Positions 60,301 to 64,000 of a DNA stretch of 64,000 nt are shown here, piece after piece. The notes beneath the pieces are model-generated. The model made no database searches, had not been told where the DNA came from, and saw nothing but the letters and a program-made list of their open reading frames with translations. This stretch comes from Schistocephalus solidus (taxonomy: Eukaryota; Platyhelminthes; Cestoda; Diphyllobothriidea; Diphyllobothriidae). The position numbers and the translations under genes were made by a program. Each line of letters starts with the position of its first letter. Position 1 is the stretch's first letter. The stretch covers positions 205,421-269,420 of the forward strand of contig WEDG01002501.1 of assembly GCA_017591395.1 (NCBI GenBank). Direction: 5' to 3'.

Positions 60301-63253
60301 AGGTTTTTCAAAAAATACGATGAGGTGCGTAATAGAAAGGGTAATACCTGTAAGAGATCTTTCGGGAACATCATCGACCACTTGGTAAAAACTGTTAATC
60401 TTTTCGGAAACTTGCCTTGACTTTTGAAAGCCGAAAGTTTGGTTTTGTACGTAACTATATATAAGGCATGATTTTATGCGAATATGAGGGCCACCAAATC
60501 TAGTGTATAAGCAATTGTGTCCTCTTTATCTCAAGTGTATTCCGGGACTCGCGTTTTCACAGCCACGCCCCGCAACGATCACTCAGATAAATCTACATAA
60601 CGCCTTTAATTTAACCAGTAACAAATGGAGCCTCCATTATAAACTACAGTAGATGGCCTAATGCATCCAAAGTGTGATCGAAATTTTAGTGGAAAGTTAA
60701 GCGTAAATTTGATCTTTGTATTTTTATTTGTTGAGATTTGCGGCTCAAAAAGCCTTCTGCTAATAAACACTGCATGTCCCATTTTATATATGAAAGGAAA
60801 ACAGGCAGGGGTTGGGTATGGCCGGCTGCTGCCGGCTAATGAGCCAGAAATCGTAATTTCCATCTCCCTTGACTTTGCCGGCAAGGTTCATCAGCCTAGA
60901 AAATGAAATTTGCGGATGCTGGCGGCACTCGGCAGAACGGGCGAGTGAGTTCTGTTAGCGATCGGTGAGCGTTCATCACCGAAACTTCGTTTTTCCAATA
61001 GTTTTGCCTGTAGTCCCTCAACTTGGTCGGTTCATCACTCTCCTTAGTTTTACAAGAAAACTTATATGAATGTCACCAGCCGCAACATATTTCAATGCTG
61101 AATAAATACTCCACCCACGTCATAAGCGAAAAAAGAGTAAACAGAGCTTGTATCAGCGAAGTAAGGCAGGTCCATATAGAATCAGCTTGGTGAATTGGCG
61201 AGTGGTATTTGATATTGCACTGAAACCCTTTAAGAACGCACGTAAAGCAGATGGCGGAAGTGTACCTTTCTTTCAGAGAATAATTTTTTTGTGAAAACAT
61301 CAGGAATAAATTTGCAAACGATAACGGTGGTTATTAAAATAAAATTGTGCCACGACTTCTCGGATATATTGTCTGTTACTTTGAAACAGACGAACGTTTC
61401 CGAGACGGATACGTTCAAATCCAAATTTGGGAAGACCTCGAGAAAGTTTGCTTTCAGCATAGTTACGGTGTAAGTTTCGTAAACTGCGCACACCAACAAA
61501 AAAGGCAAATCTTTCTAACTGCCAGCAAATGAGGGGAGGGTTACAAACGAAACGTGTGGATCACAAATCCTCGGTGAGATAAAATTTCCTCAAAAGCGAA
61601 GAGAAGTAAACTTGCAAGGTTTGCGCTACAAGACATGCATGCCTGGGAAGATTTCTGTATGGTGGATACGCACTAAGGTCTAGATACGAGCATTTTTCTA
61701 AAAATGATCTATTCGCTCTAAACCCTTATACCTTTCAACTTCTTGTCGGACGATGTCGTCAAAGCTTTGCTTCTTTTCAAGCAAATTATTTCGCTCCATG
61801 TCTAATTGCATCCTTTGCCTCTCGAAATCTTCCTGCATTTGGCGCCTTTGCCTAAAAATTGCAAAGAAATCTGGGTGTATGTTGGAGAAATAAGAGGTGG
61901 TTAACCAGAAAACATTAATTGGCTGCCTTACCATGTCCACTACCACTAAGAGAGAGCGAAATAATATAGTAATGTTACTTAAACATTGTAAGTCATCCGT
62001 TGTGGCAAAATTTATTACTGACCTTTCGAGTTCCGATTCCATCGCTCTAGCTTTTTCCGTTTGCGCACGAGCGGCCTGGATCTCCGCTTCAAGTGCTTGG
62101 CGCTGTAGAAAGGCAGTTCGCTCACTGACTTCCCGAGACTTCTGTGCAAGTTCGTTCAGATGTTTTTCACGTTCATCGAGTCTCGCCCGTTCGGCGGCAT
62201 GGAGGGCTTCCAACTGTAAGCGAGAAATAAAATTACAACTGTTATCCTTCATATTATTCTTACTGTCGTTATCAACTTAAGTACCACGAGAGTGCCCACG
62301 GGCGGTAAAGTCGATAAATGAATAGAAAAGCTTAGAATCTCACCCAGACAATTCGCAAGTATGATCTGTGTTGAATCGTCGTTGAACATTCGGCTAAATT
62401 ATACGTTTGACTAGAAAAGTAGATGACTATAGGGAGGATGAGAACGCTTCGATTGGGTATCTCATTTCACCTACTCGGATTAGCATGCCAGTAACCGTCA
62501 TATGCATGCAATTGCTAGGTGGCTATCTGTGAGCACACAAATACCACCATGTCTAAAAAGTTCCTCTTCACGGCGGAATGCCATCAGCATTGGATGCCCG
62601 ATGTCAATGAGAGTCAGGTTTTTGATAAGCATAGGGAGTACTAAACGCTCTTTATGTGAGAGATCGCCGGCTCTTTATAGCTTTAGACTCGAGGTAGGAG
62701 AAGTCAGCGGAAAAGGTATTGTTCACGTTTCCGTTTCACGTCACACATCTGAGCGAATACCAGGGTTTTGTATGTAGCCTTATCAAACAGTTAATCATGT
62801 GAATGACAAATCAAGTCTGATTTTTCTAAAAATGCGCAAATTGTCAGGGATTGCTGGAGGATTCCATGCAATTACTTAATCAAGTTGTTTTAAAATATGG
62901 CGGCTGATGGGATTTTCATTGTGTACGTCAGGATCCACAAGAATGAGCATTGACGAACGGGCACTAAGATTCAGGTCACGACCACGTTAGCGGGTGTTGT
63001 TTTAGAATGGTACACACTTAAAGTTCCTCATATCACCTCCCGTGGCAAAGGGATATGCATCACGACGGATCTCAATAAGCATACAGTTGACAGTTTCGAA
63101 GCATTTGCAGTAAACGTGACAGTGCTTCATAAGTTTTTGAAAAGTTTTCGAAAAGTGTATTACCTGTTGCTGCTTTGCAGAAAACTGTTCAGACATGTTT
63201 GCTTCAACCTCCTGACGCATTTCCTCAAGTCGCAGTTTCTTAAAATTTTCCAG
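44803..63253 (-). CDS. OFD1: OFD1-like centriolar coiled-coil protein, 3' part of gene
   Basis: Thirteen minus-strand exons (63253-63164, 62213-62023, 61851-61732, 60179-60106, 59387-59292, 59157-59097, 57614-57571, 56492-56353, 55602-55452, 54534-54158, 49131-49035, 47154-46822, 45305-44803) join to 2277 bases, exactly 759 codons with the stop, and every intron phase agrees. The first nine encode heptad-rich Glu/Lys/Arg/Gln helices; a less ordered Ser/Pro region and a C-terminal block follow. Similarity to OFD1, from memory: LEEMRQEVEANMSEQF (human region after LisH), RERLESLERESRELEKAY, and DPMILKYMAIVKEQQ near the C-terminus, all in the right order. OFD1 sits at distal centrioles and centriolar satellites and is needed for basal bodies and cilia. 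The N-terminal LisH domain would be beyond 64000. Another centrosomal coiled-coil protein is the main alternative. Confidence 0.68.
45465..45675 (+). repeat. tRNA-derived SINE with inverted partial partner
   Basis: The forward copy has an A box GTGCGCAGTGGGTAAGAGC (45544-45562), a B-box-like GAATTCAAGCCTC, and the body GGATATAACTGGCTGATGAT to CCAGAAATGGTCATTC. Directly left, GACAAAAACAAGGGAGACTG (45479-45498) is the body end in reverse, giving a head-to-head arrangement like that at 6.1-6.4 kb. It lies in the last intron of the OFD1-like gene. Confidence 0.65.
45829..45935 (-). repeat. RTE 3'-tail end fragment
   Basis: CACGACAGTTCGACCGTCGT and GATGTCCACCGTATGCTACA equal the terminal blocks of the tail at 1690 and 16216, reversed. 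The rest is lost. Confidence 0.55.
45936..46821. other. OFD1-like intron, purine-rich patch
   Basis: A 102-codon frame at 45856-46164 overlaps the tail fragment and has no known domain. A GA-rich patch (GAGAGAGAAAGAGAGAGAAA) is at 46181-46205. No gene is seen. Confidence 0.45.
46822..47154 (-). CDS. OFD1: OFD1-like exon 12
   Basis: Acceptor TTTTTTATTTTGGCCAG, donor GTAAGT. It takes two bases (giving Val) and leaves one. It encodes a Ser/Pro/Glu-rich, probably disordered stretch: VSRPSDCSHQLAVETDAGNG, SMSEQQNVSPMSAKPASS, and FPPIKELLNQKEPLLEINDP. No domain is recognised; assignment follows from phases and strand. Confidence 0.65.
47925..48010 (-). repeat. SINE body fragment, minus strand
   Basis: CACCGAACAAGACAAAGGAA and ACTGGAATGACTATTTCACC are the reversed SINE body end, strongly diverged. 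Confidence 0.4.
49035..49131 (-). CDS. OFD1: OFD1-like exon 11
   Basis: Donor GTAAGG leaves one base, which suits exon 12. Two acceptors are possible: the better-looking TTTTTCATTTCTAG (exon from 49141) needs two bases carried over, while the previous exon ends in phase 0. Only the next AG (GGGCCGGAG, exon from 49131) keeps the frame, giving AKNNEKADEMNFQQSITKPN and PVSAVGATNS. The acceptor choice should be checked on transcripts; a missing upstream exon would change it. Confidence 0.55.
49834..49906 (-). repeat. tRNA-like sequence (pseudo-tRNA or SINE head)
   Basis: On the minus strand 73 bases open GGTCTCG and end CGAGGCC, which pair as an acceptor stem. GCTCAGTTAGCTAGGGT fits a D arm and GTCGGTTTGAATCCAAC a T arm with one mismatch and T in place of the invariant C56. 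The anticodon stem does not close (TTGGC against CCTTG), so it is not a working tRNA. Confidence 0.5.
50060..52735. other. OFD1-like intron 10, no gene seen
   Basis: Part of the large intron between 54158 and 49131. No repeat or coding feature is recognised except a faint R1-like CAACCAAAATTCTAGAAATG at 52565-52585. Confidence 0.45.
52740..53335 (-). repeat. RTE 3'-tail, minus strand, diverged
   Basis: GCAGGGACGGTGAATTGCAC, GAATTAGTCTATAATGGCAG, GCCACATTAAAAAGAGTCAG, GCGCGTCGGATTGTTTATTG and CTATCCGAGCCGGTCAGGC follow the tail order over nearly a full unit. Confidence 0.65.
54158..54534 (-). CDS. OFD1: OFD1-like exon 10
   Basis: Acceptor CTTATTTTTTTTCCTCAG, donor GTAAGT, phase 0 at the end. 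It encodes a Ser/Asn-rich start and then AARERLESLERESRELEKAY, a helix that fits the human OFD1 segment A-R-V-K-E-L-Q-Q-E-A-E-R-L-E-K-A-F. This is the strongest single similarity in the gene. A Ser/Ala/Pro-rich end follows, again as in OFD1, where the coiled coil gives way to disordered sequence. Confidence 0.72.
55452..55602 (-). CDS. OFD1: OFD1-like exon 9
   Basis: Acceptor TATATTACACACAG, donor GTGGGT. Phase 0 start, one base left. TGENQRLKERVRLQENELSR and LRGRLADLRSAPTDSG show the leucine heptads of a coiled coil; the N-x-R-L-K ... L-x-R-L pattern resembles the mid-part of OFD1. Confidence 0.7.
55926..56040. repeat. Degenerate telomere-like (CCCTAA) tract
   Basis: CTTAACCCCAACCTTAATCC, TAACCCCAATCTTAACC and TTAACCCTAAACCCTAAT are imperfect CCCTAA-type units. 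The following ATTCCCCGGGATTT (56062-56075) resembles the borders of the tracts at 27.1 and 40.9 kb. Confidence 0.65.
56353..56492 (-). CDS. OFD1: OFD1-like exon 8
   Basis: Acceptor GGCATATCTTTCCACAG, donor GTAGGA. It takes two bases (giving Ala) and ends in phase 0. SADAASERNVLMASRQETER, LRSCLDRERSNSNNERM and KLQLEIDQL are helix-forming with heptads. Confidence 0.7.
57242..57480 (+). repeat. Foldback element (family R1), partial copy
   Basis: GTCAACCAAAATTCTAAAAT, CCTAATCCCAAGATATTTCA and GCTTTTCGATGCTCTTATTA follow the left arm of R1. It stops about 90 bases before the acceptor-distal end of exon 7. Confidence 0.6.
57571..57614 (-). CDS. OFD1: OFD1-like exon 7 (44 bases)
   Basis: Acceptor CCTTCGCCTTTTAG, donor GTAAGC. 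One base completes Ser with the ag left by exon 6, and one base g is left for exon 8; both agree. It encodes RLAQAFEEIERLKE, a compact coiled-coil segment. Confidence 0.65.
57830..58400 (-). repeat. RTE 3'-tail, minus strand
   Basis: GGTGACTTGCGCATGAATTA, CGCTGCATCTACCGCACTC, GTCAAGAAGACCAGAGGTGG, CCAAGCCACGGCTTTAAGC and TGCGCTGAGCAATTGACCTC give a nearly complete unit within the intron between exons 6 and 7. Confidence 0.7.
59097..59157 (-). CDS. OFD1: OFD1-like exon 6 (61 bases)
   Basis: Donor GTATGG leaves ag. The acceptor CAGATCGCAG at 59158 is the one that keeps the frame (Asn from a + at); the stronger CGCTTTTCAG seven bases upstream would break it. It encodes YKSLKLKATAAANEVNLLQ. Confidence 0.55.
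59292..59387 (-). CDS. OFD1: OFD1-like exon 5
   Basis: Acceptor TTTTTTCAAACAG, donor GTATGT. It takes two bases (Val) and leaves one. EKDALDAQKKVVLAAQDEAS and RKLELFSEMEA form a regular amphipathic helix. Confidence 0.7.
59505..59942 (+). repeat. GAA/TTC and GAG-rich purine tract in OFD1-like intron
   Basis: Plus-strand purines dominate for over 400 bases. The core is AAG repeats at 59668-59712 and GAA repeats at 59716-59782 (about 15 and 22 units) split by one GAC; GAG, GAT and GGA repeats flank it. In the sense of the gene this is a pyrimidine (TTC)n tract ending about 120 bases before the acceptor of exon 5. Long frames rich in Glu/Lys or Leu/Ser here are artefacts of the repeat. Confidence 0.9.
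60106..60179 (-). CDS. OFD1: OFD1-like exon 4
   Basis: A pyrimidine-rich run (TTCTCCTCTCACC) leads to the acceptor CCTCGAAAG; the donor is GTAAGG. One base completes Arg and one is left. It encodes LRKTDELDLLRQRKNLEVAE and ARIL, a coiled-coil segment. Confidence 0.68.
60805..60900 (+). repeat. SINE body, plus strand
   Basis: GGGTTGGGTATGGCCGGCTG, CCGGCTAATGAGCCAGAAAT and TTTCCATCTCCCTTGACTTT match the forward body. The tRNA head is absent. It lies in the intron between exons 3 and 4. Confidence 0.65.
61732..61851 (-). CDS. OFD1: OFD1-like exon 3
   Basis: Acceptor GCAATTTTTAG, donor GTATAA. One base completes Arg; two are left. QRRQMQEDFERQRMQLDMER and NNLLEKKQSFDDIVRQEVER are strongly helical and charged, similar in feel to the human OFD1 stretch before R-L-I-E-D-E-R. 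Confidence 0.75.
62023..62213 (-). CDS. OFD1: OFD1-like exon 2
   Basis: Acceptor TTTCTCGCTTACAG, donor GTCAGT, phase 0 start, two bases left. LEALHAAERARLDEREKHLN, ELAQKSREVSERTAFLQRQA and LEAEIQAARAQTEKARAMES form a long uninterrupted coiled coil. The R-x-x-E-L-x-Q-x-x-E pattern recalls the M-D-L-L-R-G-R-E-A-E-L-K-Q-R-V-E-A-F part of OFD1. Confidence 0.78.
63164..63253 (-). CDS. OFD1: OFD1-like first visible exon
   Basis: Acceptor GTTTATTTTTCAG and donor GTAATA enclose exactly 30 codons in phase 0: LENFKKLRLEEMRQEVEANM then SEQFSAKQQQ. It aligns with the human OFD1 helix K-L-N-E-Y-K-R-E-I-E-E-Q-L that follows the LisH domain and linker. Upstream exons must therefore lie at higher coordinates, mostly outside the window. 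Confidence 0.72.
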
Positions 63254-63837
63254 CTGAAAAATAAACATCTCGAATAGAGAGACGAGTAACCATTGCTTCC
63301 ATAATAATTGCACTTTTGAACATAAAATCTCGATTTTGGATCACTTCTATTTCTCAGTCGGAGCCTCCTATGTCAGGTGGTTTGAACGGTTGCTGATCAC
63401 AAGCCTTGCTCTTGCTGACATGAGTTCGAAACGCAGTGTGACCTAAGAATTTTTCATAATCAAGTTAGATGAAAAACAGTCCAATTTTCAACATGACTTT
63501 ACATTAGTCGATTATCTGCCCTGAAAACACAGCTCTCTACTTCTCAGTTCAAACGCAATTTATCCCAAATACTCATTAGAACCAGCCCAGCCTAAGTCCA
63601 CTGAGTTGCAGGTTTCCTAAAAAAAAAGATGGACATGCAACTGCAGAAGGCTGAGTAAATATAACAATTTGTAAAAGAAATATCGATGGCGGTGGAAGAG
63701 TGGATTGTGACGCGTACCTATGTGCATTTATATGTATGAAAAATTACTATTTCGCAAATGAAAACTTTTCCTCGTTATTGACAGACGGAAAAAGGGACGG
63801 GGAAAGGTTTTCTCTGTGTTATGACTGTTTAAACTTT

Positions 63838-63913
63838 AGGTCATCAAAAGCTGCAATGCGGAATTTCGCCTCTCCCTTAGTTATTTCATCTTGGGACAGG
63901 CTGGTTTTAATAA
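63838..63913 (-). CDS. Possible further upstream OFD1-like exon
   Basis: On the minus strand a T-rich stretch ends in TTATTAAAACCAG, followed by an open LSQDEITKGEAKFRIAAFDD. A GT after CTAAA is a weak donor. It would leave two bases where the next exon begins in phase 0, so either the exon is spurious or another exon lies between. Confidence 0.25.
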
Positions 63914-64000
63914 GTTAAAAATGCGTGAGCTCAACTTCCTGTTTTTAAATGAACCCCTCCTTCTTGCTACCTCAGCTCATAATGCATAGCCCTTCATAAG

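Overview
The window looks like animal nuclear DNA from a parasitic flatworm, most likely a diphyllobothriidean tapeworm (the Schistocephalus / Spirometra / Dibothriocephalus group). The reasons are short coding exons separated by long introns with GT..AG borders, very dense retrotransposon debris, and an RTE-like endonuclease/reverse-transcriptase element ending in C2H2 zinc fingers, a protein type I associate with those genomes. No bacterial, organellar, rRNA or CRISPR features were seen. The organism call is an inference.

Two host genes can be rebuilt by following reading frame and intron phase. On the + strand, five exons between 5416 and 28873 encode the linker and C-terminal mu-homology domain of a muniscin, an FCHO-type endocytic adaptor; the N-terminal F-BAR part would lie before position 1. 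On the - strand, thirteen exons from 63253 down to 44803 give one continuous 758-residue coding stretch. It is a coiled-coil protein whose order of motifs and C-terminal block resemble OFD1, a centriole and basal-body protein; its 5' end lies beyond 64000. The two genes converge.

The rest is mostly mobile DNA. An RTE-type element with C2H2 fingers occurs as a 5'-truncated copy on - (1681-4675) and a longer, decayed copy on + (about 34180-38640). Both end in a roughly 0.7 kb 3'-tail module, and solo pieces of this tail are scattered through the window. A CR1/jockey-like element on - (31735-33990) has two copies of its 3' tail, one joined to an unrelated same-sense 100-codon reading frame. A tRNA-derived SINE family, a foldback element with inverted termini starting GTTAACCGAAAT, a 1 kb repeat present as an inverted pair, four degenerate telomere-like tracts, and a large GAA/TTC tract inside an intron of the OFD1-like gene complete the picture.

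Layout: 0-5 kb, RTE copy 1 and tails; 5.4-28.9 kb, FCHO gene with repeat-filled introns (a 10 kb intron at 12.7-22.8 kb); 29-44.8 kb, intergenic transposon belt; 44.8-64 kb, OFD1-like gene. The genes show no pathway link; one acts in clathrin-coat initiation, the other at centrioles and cilia. I saw no previously undescribed biological system with strong support. The best leads are the captured reading frame in the CR1 chimera, the modular RTE tail, and the intronic GAA tract.
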